From contig JAUNSO010000009.1 of assembly GCA_030539165.1 (NCBI GenBank), forward strand, positions 50,850-90,215: a stretch of DNA of 39,366 bases, in the 5' to 3' direction. Of this stretch, positions 28,399-36,965 are shown piece after piece. Both the position numbers and the translations under genes were made by a program. The notes beneath the pieces were generated by a model. The model searched no databases. It was not told where the DNA came from and saw only the letters and a list, made by a program, of their open reading frames with translations. Source of the DNA: a bacterium. GTDB lineage: Bacteria > Bacillota > Clostridia > Lachnospirales > Lachnospiraceae. Position 1 is the stretch's first letter, and each line of letters begins with the position of its first letter.

Positions 28399-29268
28399 AT
28401 GGCCTCAATGAGAGATATCAAAAGACGTAAAGTCAGTATACAGAGTACTCAGCAGATTACCAAAGCCATGAAGCTCGTTTCCACTGTAAAGCTGCAGCGT
28501 GCAAAGTCAAGGGCAGAGCGTTCAAAGACTTATTTTGAGCGTATGTATGAGACGGTTACTTCGATGCTGGGCAAGTCAGGTAATATTGACCACCCGTATC
28601 TGGTAGCCGGGGCATCTGAAAAAAAAGCTGTCATTGTGATTACCTCCAACAGAGGTCTGGCAGGCGGATACAATTCTAATGTTGTCAAGCTGCTGACCCG
28701 CGGCAGTCTTCCGAAGGAAGATGTAGAGGTATATGCAATCGGAAAGAAGGGGCGGGATGCCCTGAAAAGGTACGGTTATGAGATCAAAGAGGATTATCCG
28801 GACGTGATCAATGAACCGATTTATTCCGATGCAGCCGCTATCAGTGAGAAAATACTGCAATCCTTTGCAGATGGCGAGGTCGGAGAGATTTATCTGGCAT
28901 ATACGGCTTTTAAAAATACTGTAAGCCATGTACCGACACTGCTGAAATTATTGCCCGTTGATGTGAATGCTGTTTCTTCAGATGTGAAAACACCTTCTGA
29001 AGAAGACAGAGCACCGATGAACTATGAACCGGAAGAGGAAGAAGCACTGAATCTGATCATTCCGAAGTATGTCACGAGCCTGATCTACGGAGCACTCGTA
29101 GAAGCAGTAGCCAGTGAGAACGGTGCCAGAATGCAGGCAATGGATTCGGCAACGAGCAATGCTGAAGAAATGATAGACCATTTATCATTAATGTATAACA
29201 GAGCAAGACAAGGCTCCATCACACAAGAATTAACAGAGATTATAGGTGGAGCTGAGGCGATTTCCTAA
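28399..29268 (+). CDS. atpG: ATP synthase F1 subunit gamma
   Basis: 289 aa. The rotor shaft. The N-terminal helix is MASMRDIKRRKVSIQSTQQI followed by TKAMKLVSTVKLQRA, and the C-terminal one contains ENGARMQAMDSATSNAEEMI and YNRARQGSITQELTEIIGGAEA, cited here as separate motifs ARMQAMDSAT and RQGSITQELTEI. Between them is a Rossmann-like domain with VIVITSNRGLAGGYN. AGGTAGGGG precedes ATG 28399. Its last codons form the left arm of a large hairpin that precedes atpD. Confidence 0.96.
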   Translation: MASMRDIKRRKVSIQSTQQITKAMKLVSTVKLQRAKSRAERSKTYFERMYETVTSMLGKSGNIDHPYLVAGASEKKAVIVITSNRGLAGGYNSNVVKLLTRGSLPKEDVEVYAIGKKGRDALKRYGYEIKEDYPDVINEPIYSDAAAISEKILQSFADGEVGEIYLAYTAFKNTVSHVPTLLKLLPVDVNAVSSDVKTPSEEDRAPMNYEPEEEEALNLIIPKYVTSLIYGALVEAVASENGARMQAMDSATSNAEEMIDHLSLMYNRARQGSITQELTEIIGGAEAIS

Positions 29269-29321
29269 TTCCGAAGGAATTAGGAAATCGTCTCGGCGCG
29301 AAATTCGTAAGAATTTTGCGC
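29251..29321 (+). other. Two strong hairpins between atpG and atpD
   Basis: Hairpin 1 has a 22-bp stem (29251-29272 with 29276-29297, two G-U pairs, GAA loop) and includes the atpG stop codon at 29266-29268. Hairpin 2 has an 11-bp stem (29296-29306 with 29311-29321, one G-U, GTAA loop). No T-run follows either, so they do not look like complete terminators. GCTGAG (29251-29256) could alternatively pair with CTCAGC at 29334-29339. Confidence 0.75.
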
Positions 29322-29386
29322 AGCGCAGCAAATCTCAGCCAATTAGAGAAACAAGCATTTATTTTTATTTCGAAAAGGAGTGGTAA

Positions 29387-30787
<1,401 letters not shown>

Positions 30788-30796
30788 GGTGGTCTA

Positions 30797-31207
30797 ATGG
30801 CAGATGAAAGAGCATTTAGCGTAGAGGTGATCACTCCGGACCGGGTATTTTATGAAGGCGAAGCAATTATGCTTGAATTATGCACGACCGAAGGAGAGAT
30901 CGGAATTTTGAAGGGTCATATACCGCTGACAGCGGTGATTGCTCCCGGACTGATGCGCATCAGAGAATCAGAGTCAGAAACAAAGGTAGCTGCTCTGCAT
31001 GCAGGATTTATTGAGATACTGCAGGAAAGTGTCAGAATCATGGCAGAGCTGGTGGAATGGCCGGATGAAATTGATCTGAATCGTGCTGAGGAAGCCAGAA
31101 TCCGCGCAGAGAGAAGACTGAGTGAGAAAGCATCCGGTACAAATCTTGCACGTGCAGAACTGGCACTAAAGAAATCGATTGTCAGAATTGAAGCAGTTAA
31201 GAAATAA
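30797..31207 (+). CDS. atpC: ATP synthase F1 subunit epsilon
   Basis: 136 aa. The N-terminal beta-sandwich (FSVEVITPDRVFYEGEA, GEIGILKGHIPLTAVI) is followed by a C-terminal helical hairpin (about residues 88-136, with EEARIRAERRLSEKA) that can inhibit ATP hydrolysis. It is the last gene of the operon, 9 nt after atpD, and is followed by a terminator. Confidence 0.96.
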   Translation: MADERAFSVEVITPDRVFYEGEAIMLELCTTEGEIGILKGHIPLTAVIAPGLMRIRESESETKVAALHAGFIEILQESVRIMAELVEWPDEIDLNRAEEARIRAERRLSEKASGTNLARAELALKKSIVRIEAVKK

Positions 31208-31223
31208 TTCAATAGATCATTAT

Positions 31224-31261
31224 AAAAGAGTCTGCGGAGTGATATACTGCAGACTCTTTTT
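31224..31261 (+). terminator. Terminator of the atp operon
   Basis: A stem of about 14 bp (AAAAGAGTCTGCGG / CTGCAGACTCTTTT, one wobble pair) with a short loop and a terminal T-run. Confidence 0.9.
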
Positions 31262-31346
31262 ATCAGGTCAAAAGCCGGGTCTTGAACTTTAGAGGTGATT
31301 GGGCATATAGTATAATATAGTTTTGTCGGAACGAAGGGAATTTCAT

Positions 31347-31694
31347 ATGGAGAAAATTATTCCTTTTTACATGGCATATCCGTTATCTTTGTATTTTGAA
31401 AATGAAGAAAATACAGATAGAGATCTGACGTATATGAAGTCGTTGTACCCTGTTGCAGCGCAAAAGCTGCAGAAAATGATCGATGAAGAGCTTGCACTGC
31501 GTGATTATGATACAAACGGTATCTATGATGAGTATCCGGATAAGCTGATGCTGCGGATGATCGTGCGTAATGTGTATAACAGAGCCGGAGATATTGACAA
31601 TATAGAAAACATGTCAGATCTGATAGAAGTGCTGCTGTATGAGGAGCTGATCAGAAGAAGGCAGAAGAGATACAAACATCAGTACTTTAGATAA
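31347..31694 (+). CDS. Conserved-looking hypothetical protein, 115 aa
   Basis: I do not recognise the family. The protein starts MEKIIPFYMAYPLSLYF, is rich in Glu/Asp/Arg/Tyr and is predicted to be mainly helical and soluble; the hydrophobic N-terminal piece is too short for a membrane anchor. It ends with a basic RRRQKRYKHQYFR tail, compatible with nucleic-acid or ribosome contact, which is speculation. I chose ATG 31347, which has GAAGGGA about 7 nt upstream, over an upstream TTG at 31323. TATAAT at 31311-31316 may be its -10 element. It stands between the atp terminator and a methyltransferase gene. Confidence 0.78.
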   Translation: MEKIIPFYMAYPLSLYFENEENTDRDLTYMKSLYPVAAQKLQKMIDEELALRDYDTNGIYDEYPDKLMLRMIVRNVYNRAGDIDNIENMSDLIEVLLYEELIRRRQKRYKHQYFR

Positions 31695-31791
31695 TTTTTA
31701 GTTGAGGTTTTAATATAAAAACAGTACAATAGGCGTATAGGTAAACTCGTATTGCCTATGCGCTTATCAGATGTTGAAAAGAGGAAGCACA

Positions 31792-32958
31792 TTGGAGCAG
31801 TTAAGCACCGTCTTAGAGGAATGCATGTCGGAACAGCTCGGGCAGGTAATTCTGAGCAATTCAAAAGAAAAAGAGAAAATCAGCAAAGTGAAGATAAGAC
31901 CGGTTATGTTAAAAAACCGGTTATTCTTTCAGTGTACAAGCTATGTCGGAACCAAAGTGCTTCATGAAAATCATACAAAGGAAGGGGCCATCAGGTATAT
32001 CCTTGAATATTTTGGTCAGACTTTTAAACAGATAGAGATGACAATGCCCGGTATGCAGATTACAGGTCTGGCCAGTAAACGTGGAAATATCATGCTCAAG
32101 AAAAAGAAACTGGTACAGTATGAAAATCAGGCAGGCATCACGGATCTGTCCCATAACCGTAAGAAAAAGTATCTCATAGAGGAAGGTACCTACGTACCAT
32201 TCATGGAAGATCTTGGGGTCATGAACAAAGACGGAAAGATCATCCGTGCGAAATATGATAAGTATAAGCAGATCAATCGGTTTCTGGAGTTTATAGAGGA
32301 TATTGTGCCAAGGCTTCCAGCAGACAGAAGAGTACAGATTATAGATTTCGGATGTGGGAAATCTTATCTGACCTTTGCCATGTATTACTATCTGAAAATT
32401 GTCAGAAAATATGATGTATGCATTGTCGGGCTGGATCTGAAGGAAGATGTGATAGAGCATTGTAATCAATTGAAGGATCAATATGGTTATGATCAACTGT
32501 CTTTTGTATGTGGAGATATCAGTACATATAATGAAGTGAATCAGGTGGATATGGTTGTGACTCTGCATGCCTGTGATACAGCAACTGATTATGCACTAGC
32601 CAAGGCAGTCAAGTGGAATGCATCTGTGATTTTGTCTGTTCCGTGCTGTCAGCATGAACTGAATGGGCAGATACAGAATGATCTGCTGTCACCGGTATTG
32701 AAATACGGTCTTCTCAAAGAAAGGATGTCTGCACTGATTACCGACGGGATTCGTGCAAATCTGTTGGAACAGAATGGCTATGAGGTACAGGTGCTGGAAT
32801 TTATTGATATGCAGCATACGCCCAAAAATATTTTGATCAGAGCGGTGCGTACCGGACAGACTGACCGCAAGGATGAAAAAACACAGCACATGATCAGTGA
32901 ACTTCATGCGAAACCGATGCTGGAGGAGCTGCTGCGTGACCATAGACAGAAAGAGTAA
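31792..32958 (+). CDS. Class I SAM-dependent methyltransferase (Methyltransf_32-like)
   Basis: 388 aa from TTG 31792, which has AGAGGA at good spacing; an in-frame ATG at 31771 is an alternative but lacks a Shine-Dalgarno. The N-terminal ~170 residues form an unassigned, basic domain that could bind nucleic acid. The C-terminal Rossmann methyltransferase has motif I IIDFGCGKSYLTFAMYYYL, an acidic motif II end GLDLKED, motif III-like FVCGDIST, and VVTLHACDTATDYAL with a following SVPCCQHELN. The HACD and PCCQ segments resemble the METTL25/Methyltransf_32 group, for which RNA substrates have been suggested. The exact target is unknown. Its stop is 3 nt before the next gene, indicating an operon. 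Confidence 0.88.
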   Translation: MEQLSTVLEECMSEQLGQVILSNSKEKEKISKVKIRPVMLKNRLFFQCTSYVGTKVLHENHTKEGAIRYILEYFGQTFKQIEMTMPGMQITGLASKRGNIMLKKKKLVQYENQAGITDLSHNRKKKYLIEEGTYVPFMEDLGVMNKDGKIIRAKYDKYKQINRFLEFIEDIVPRLPADRRVQIIDFGCGKSYLTFAMYYYLKIVRKYDVCIVGLDLKEDVIEHCNQLKDQYGYDQLSFVCGDISTYNEVNQVDMVVTLHACDTATDYALAKAVKWNASVILSVPCCQHELNGQIQNDLLSPVLKYGLLKERMSALITDGIRANLLEQNGYEVQVLEFIDMQHTPKNILIRAVRTGQTDRKDEKTQHMISELHAKPMLEELLRDHRQKE

Positions 32959-32961
32959 TCA

Positions 32962-35487
32962 ATGAAAAAAGCAATTATTAAGACAGGAGTATGTATAGTA
33001 GTATTCTTTATAGCTGTATTCATCATCAGTATGATCATGAACCGTGGAAACACGGATCTGACAGCAGAGGTGAAGTCTGCCACATTTCCTCTTGTTTATA
33101 TGGAAGTCAATAACCAGTATATCAATTGTCTTCATGGCTATGCATCTGACATGGAGGGTAATTATCTGCGCGATTCCATAACACCTTTACAGGAAAGCAG
33201 GAGTCTGCCAATCAAGATCAAAACCTTTGGCCCGGCCATCAAGAGTCTTTCTTATGAGATCAGAAGCATGGATATGCAGCGTCTGGTTGAGAATACAGAG
33301 GTCAAGGATTATACACAGGAGGATGCAAATGGATATGTATCAGCTACTTTGTATCTGAAGGATCTGATCGAGCCGGAAACAGAGTACCTGCTTGTATTAA
33401 AGCTGAATGTTGGAATGAGTCAGGAAATACGTTATTATACACGGATCATTAATCCGGGAGAACTGTATCTGACGGAAAAACTGGATTTTGTCAATGAATT
33501 TCATGAGAAAACCTTTGATAAAGAAAAGGCCAAGGATCTGGTCAAGAATATGGAGACCAATGCAGAGGGCGATAATTCCAGCTTTGGTTATGTAGATATT
33601 CATTCTAATTTTGAACAGCTGACCTGGGGTGATCTGAATCCTCGTGTTGTGACAGATCCGGATCTGAAAATCAAGGAAATGGATTCTGAAAATGCATCTA
33701 TTGAGATGAGTTATCGTGTGGCTGTCAAAGAAGATCTGTTTGATGTGAAGGAATTCTATCGTGTCAGACGAGGCTCGGAAAGAATCTATCTCATGGAATA
33801 TGAAAGAACGATGGATCAGATATTTGATCCTGATCAGACGATTCTGGTCAAGGATCAGCTGCTGCTTGGCATTTCAAATCAGGAACCCCAGCTGAGTGAA
33901 AGTACAGAAGGTGGTATTCTGTGCTTTGTAAAGGGACATTCTCTTTACAGCTATAATAACTCTACCGGGTATCTGGCAAGACTGTTTTCGTTTTGGGACA
34001 AGGATAATGATGATGCGCGAACACGCTATAATGAACACGGCATCAAGGTCCTGTCAATTGATGAAGCAGGTAACGTCAGGTTTATGGTATATGGATACAT
34101 GAACCGTGGACAGCATGAAGGTGAAGTGGGAGCGGCTATTTACTACTATGATACGGTACTGAATTCTATTGAAGAGGAAATTTATATCCCTTCAACAAAA
34201 TCGTATGAGCTGCTGAAACAGGATATTGACTGCCTGTCTTATGTGAATAAGAGAAATACGCTGTATATGATGATGGATGGTACAATCTATGAGATAGATT
34301 TACTGTCCGGCACATACAATGAGGTGGTTACGGGACTGACTGAAAACAGATATGTTGTATCAGATGACAACAGTGTTGTGGCGTGGCAGACGGGCGACAG
34401 TATATATTCTTCAGACACCATCATGTTGATGAACCTAAATGGCATGACACCTGTTGAAGTAAAGGCAAATACAGGAGATACGGTAGTTCCTTTGGGATTT
34501 ATGGATCAGGATTTTATATATGGAATCGCACGGAAAAGTGATATCGCAAGAGATTCCATGGGCAGAACGGTGTTTCCGATGTATACAGTCCGCATTGAAG
34601 ACAAAGAGCAGAATATCCTGAAGGAATATGAACACAATAATATCTATGTGACCAATATCAATATTAAGGACAATGTCATCAATCTGGAGCGTCTGCAAAA
34701 GGATGCTGAGACAGGAAACTATACCATCATCGCGAATGACCAGATTATGAACAACCTGATTGAAACGACCGGCAGGAATGTACTGAAAAAGGTCGTTACT
34801 GCAGAACGAGAAACCACGATACAGGTGACCTTGACGAGAGAGTCTTCCTATAAAATGTCCAAGCTGCTGACACCCAAGCAGGTATTATATGAAGGCAATC
34901 ATAATGTGGGTCTGGATAAAAATCAGGATATAGCAGACAGATACTATGTATATGCCCATGGTGGCATTGCAGGTGTTTATACAGATGCGGCAGAGGCAGT
35001 CAATGAAGCAGTTCGTCAATATGGTGTAGTCGTAGATGACAGCTGTGCTTATGTATGGGCATATGGTGTCCGGGCTTCTGCGAAGGAAATAGAAGATATC
35101 GAGATAAAGCAATCAGCAGAAGCAGAAGGAGGCAGTTCATTGGCCATCTGTCTGGATGCAATGCTTAAGAGTGCCGGTGCATATAAGGAAACTTCAGAGC
35201 TATTATCCTCTGGAAAGAATGCCATGGAGATACTGAAGGACAATACGGATGCACATATTCTGGAGCTGACAGGCTGTTCGTTAGACTCTGTATTATACTA
35301 TATTAACCGTGGCTTCCCGGTCATGGTAACGATCGGTAATGATGAGAGCTTATTGATTGTCGGATACGATGAGAAGAATACGATTCTGTTTCGTCCGACA
35401 GAGGGAACGATTGCAAAAATGGGTATGAATGATTCTGATGATCTGTTTACCCAGTATGGAAATAAATATATCACATTTATCAAATAA
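32962..35487 (+). CDS. Large membrane-anchored extracellular protein with a degenerate C39-like end
   Basis: 841 aa. One N-terminal transmembrane helix (about residues 7-26, GVCIVVFFIAVFIISMIM) is followed by a large predicted extracytoplasmic part. Residues about 30-175 look beta-rich, and about 290-600 have repeating YxY/L-D strand patterns suggestive of a beta-propeller. The C-terminal ~125 residues resemble a papain-like C39 peptidase fold: GGSSLAICLDAMLKSAG, YYINRGFPVMVTIG and LLIVGYDEKNTILFRPTEG. At the equivalent of the catalytic Cys there is Gly/Ser (around residue 723), and at the catalytic His there is Asp/Glu (794-795). So it is probably an inactive, binding version. No function is known. 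The ATG is 3 nt after the methyltransferase stop, which suggests coupled translation. Confidence 0.82.
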   Translation: MKKAIIKTGVCIVVFFIAVFIISMIMNRGNTDLTAEVKSATFPLVYMEVNNQYINCLHGYASDMEGNYLRDSITPLQESRSLPIKIKTFGPAIKSLSYEIRSMDMQRLVENTEVKDYTQEDANGYVSATLYLKDLIEPETEYLLVLKLNVGMSQEIRYYTRIINPGELYLTEKLDFVNEFHEKTFDKEKAKDLVKNMETNAEGDNSSFGYVDIHSNFEQLTWGDLNPRVVTDPDLKIKEMDSENASIEMSYRVAVKEDLFDVKEFYRVRRGSERIYLMEYERTMDQIFDPDQTILVKDQLLLGISNQEPQLSESTEGGILCFVKGHSLYSYNNSTGYLARLFSFWDKDNDDARTRYNEHGIKVLSIDEAGNVRFMVYGYMNRGQHEGEVGAAIYYYDTVLNSIEEEIYIPSTKSYELLKQDIDCLSYVNKRNTLYMMMDGTIYEIDLLSGTYNEVVTGLTENRYVVSDDNSVVAWQTGDSIYSSDTIMLMNLNGMTPVEVKANTGDTVVPLGFMDQDFIYGIARKSDIARDSMGRTVFPMYTVRIEDKEQNILKEYEHNNIYVTNINIKDNVINLERLQKDAETGNYTIIANDQIMNNLIETTGRNVLKKVVTAERETTIQVTLTRESSYKMSKLLTPKQVLYEGNHNVGLDKNQDIADRYYVYAHGGIAGVYTDAAEAVNEAVRQYGVVVDDSCAYVWAYGVRASAKEIEDIEIKQSAEAEGGSSLAICLDAMLKSAGAYKETSELLSSGKNAMEILKDNTDAHILELTGCSLDSVLYYINRGFPVMVTIGNDESLLIVGYDEKNTILFRPTEGTIAKMGMNDSDDLFTQYGNKYITFIK

Positions 35488-35508
35488 AAGTTCGGACGTT
35501 CGAACTTT
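35487..35508 (+). repeat. Small inverted repeat between large protein and aminopeptidase
   Basis: AAAGTTCG (35487-35494) and CGAACTTT (35501-35508), 8-bp arms with a 6-nt loop. No T-run, so it is not a convincing terminator. It may be a processing or regulatory hairpin. Confidence 0.4.
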
Positions 35509-35526
35509 GAGAAAGGAAGTAAGAGC

Positions 35527-36642
35527 ATGGATGAGAGAATCAAAACACTGGCACATAATCTGGTGAACTATTCCTGTAAGGTAAAGAAGGGGGATAAGGT
35601 CTATGTGCATTATATTGGAGAAGCAACGGAGGATCTTGCAAGACAGTTAGTCAAGGAAATCTATCATGCCGGAGGGCAGGCATTTCCACACTATACGAGT
35701 CAGAAGGTGCAGCGGGAGATGCTGATGAACTGCAGCGAGGAGCAGCTGAAGATCATGGCAGAGGTCGATGCACTGGAGATGTCAAAGATGGACTGCTACA
35801 TCGGAGTCAGAGGCACGAACAATGTATCAGAGCTGTCCGATGTTCCGCCGGAAAAGCTGTCTTTATATGAAAGACTGTATTCAACACCGGTACACCATAA
35901 AATTCGTGTACCGAGGACACGATGGGTCGTACTTCGTTATCCGAATGAAGCTATGGCGCAGTTATGTGGTACAAGTACAGAGGAGTTTGAGGATTTCTAT
36001 TTTAAAGTATGCAATCTGGATTATTCCAAGATGGATGAAGCAATGAAGAGTCTGGTAGCTTATATGAACCGTACGGATCGTGTGCGTCTGGTAGCGAAGG
36101 GGACGGATCTTTCATTTTCGATTAAGGATATTCCGGCGATTGCCTGTGCCGGTGAACTGAACATCCCGGATGGGGAGGTTTATACCGCGCCGGTGAGGGA
36201 TTCTGTGAATGGAGTGATTACGTATAATACGCCATCACTGTATCAGGGATTCACATATGAAAATGTGTCTTTGACATTTGAGAAGGGTAAGATCGTGAAA
36301 GCAACTGCAAACGACACAGAAAAGATCAATCATGTGTTTGATACAGATGAGGGTGCAAGATATGTGGGTGAGTTTGCAATTGGGGTAAATCCGTATATTA
36401 CGAAGGCGATGAAGGATATTTTGTTTGATGAGAAGATTAGGGGATCGATTCATTTTACACCGGGAATGTGCTATGATGAGGCGCCGAATGGGAATGAGTC
36501 GGCAATCCATTGGGATCTGGTGTTGATTATGATGCCGGAGTATGGTGGGGGAGAAATCTACTTTGATGATGTGCTGATTCGTAAGGATGGGGTGTTTGTG
36601 GTGCCGGAGCTTGAATGCTTAAATCCGGAGAATCTGGTGTAG
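35527..36642 (+). CDS. Aminopeptidase, M29 family (AmpS/AmpT-like)
   Basis: 371 aa cytoplasmic metalloaminopeptidase that releases N-terminal residues from peptides. It has the family N-terminus (IKTLAHNLVNYSCKVKKGDK), PDGEVYTAPVRDSVNG, ARYVGEFAIGVNP and the late metal-binding region IHFTPGMCYDEAPNGNESA followed by IHWDLVLIM. The Glu, His, Tyr and His/Asp metal ligands of M29 enzymes lie in these segments. AAAGGAAG precedes ATG 35527. The gene is followed by a large palindromic element carrying a terminator. Confidence 0.95.
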   Translation: MDERIKTLAHNLVNYSCKVKKGDKVYVHYIGEATEDLARQLVKEIYHAGGQAFPHYTSQKVQREMLMNCSEEQLKIMAEVDALEMSKMDCYIGVRGTNNVSELSDVPPEKLSLYERLYSTPVHHKIRVPRTRWVVLRYPNEAMAQLCGTSTEEFEDFYFKVCNLDYSKMDEAMKSLVAYMNRTDRVRLVAKGTDLSFSIKDIPAIACAGELNIPDGEVYTAPVRDSVNGVITYNTPSLYQGFTYENVSLTFEKGKIVKATANDTEKINHVFDTDEGARYVGEFAIGVNPYITKAMKDILFDEKIRGSIHFTPGMCYDEAPNGNESAIHWDLVLIMMPEYGGGEIYFDDVLIRKDGVFVVPELECLNPENLV

Positions 36643-36663
36643 AATAGTGATATTAGGTTGAGA

Positions 36664-36828
36664 GGAGCAGGGGCAAATACAGCAGGCGTATGTCACACCT
36701 CGACGCGTCGTCCTCCTTAGCCGAAAGCAAAAAAGATGAGAGATTAGGCTCTCATCTTTTTTTCGTCTTCGGACTCCTTTGGCTTGACCTCGGTGTTGAC
36801 ATGCGCCTGCTGTATTTGCCCCTACTCC
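36664..36828. repeat. ~165-nt imperfect palindrome enclosing a terminator
   Basis: Outer arms of 36-37 nt, 36664-36699 and 36792-36828, are complementary except for two substitutions and one inserted base; each contains the sequence GGGGCAAATACAGCAGGCG (or its complement). A perfect 14-bp terminator stem lies at the centre. The parts between outer arms and terminator pair only in part. Between them, CGACGCGTCG at 36701-36710 is itself palindromic. No ORF is enclosed. Confidence 0.8.
36729..36763. terminator. Terminator at the centre of the palindrome
   Basis: A perfect 14-bp stem (AAAAAAGATGAGAG at 36729-36742, CTCTCATCTTTTTT at 36749-36762) with an ATTAGG loop and T-runs usable in either direction. 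It terminates the aminopeptidase transcript. Confidence 0.88.
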
Positions 36829-36847
36829 GCTGAACGTTTTTGGAGGC

Positions 36848-36875
36848 TTTACATAGATTTTACATTGGCTTTACA
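36848..36875 (+). promoter_or_regulatory. Pho box: three TTTACA repeats with 11-nt period
   Basis: TTTACA at 36848-36853, 36859-36864 and 36870-36875, each separated by exactly 5 nt. This is the layout of Firmicutes PhoP binding sites (TTAACA-like direct repeats in 11-bp steps). The downstream gene is a phosphate cotransporter. A TATAAA at about 36906-36911 may be the -10 element. Confidence 0.75.
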
Positions 36876-36965
36876 TATGTATGATAGTTTTGGAGGTGAG
36901 GGGACTATAAAATGATATTTGTATGAATTTTGTATGTTGTGTAGGGTCGTGATTAGGAGAAGAGC

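Noticed and set aside
29251..29321. A true terminator between atpG and atpD
   Set aside because: Neither hairpin is followed by a T-run, and atpD/atpC would lose their only obvious promoter.
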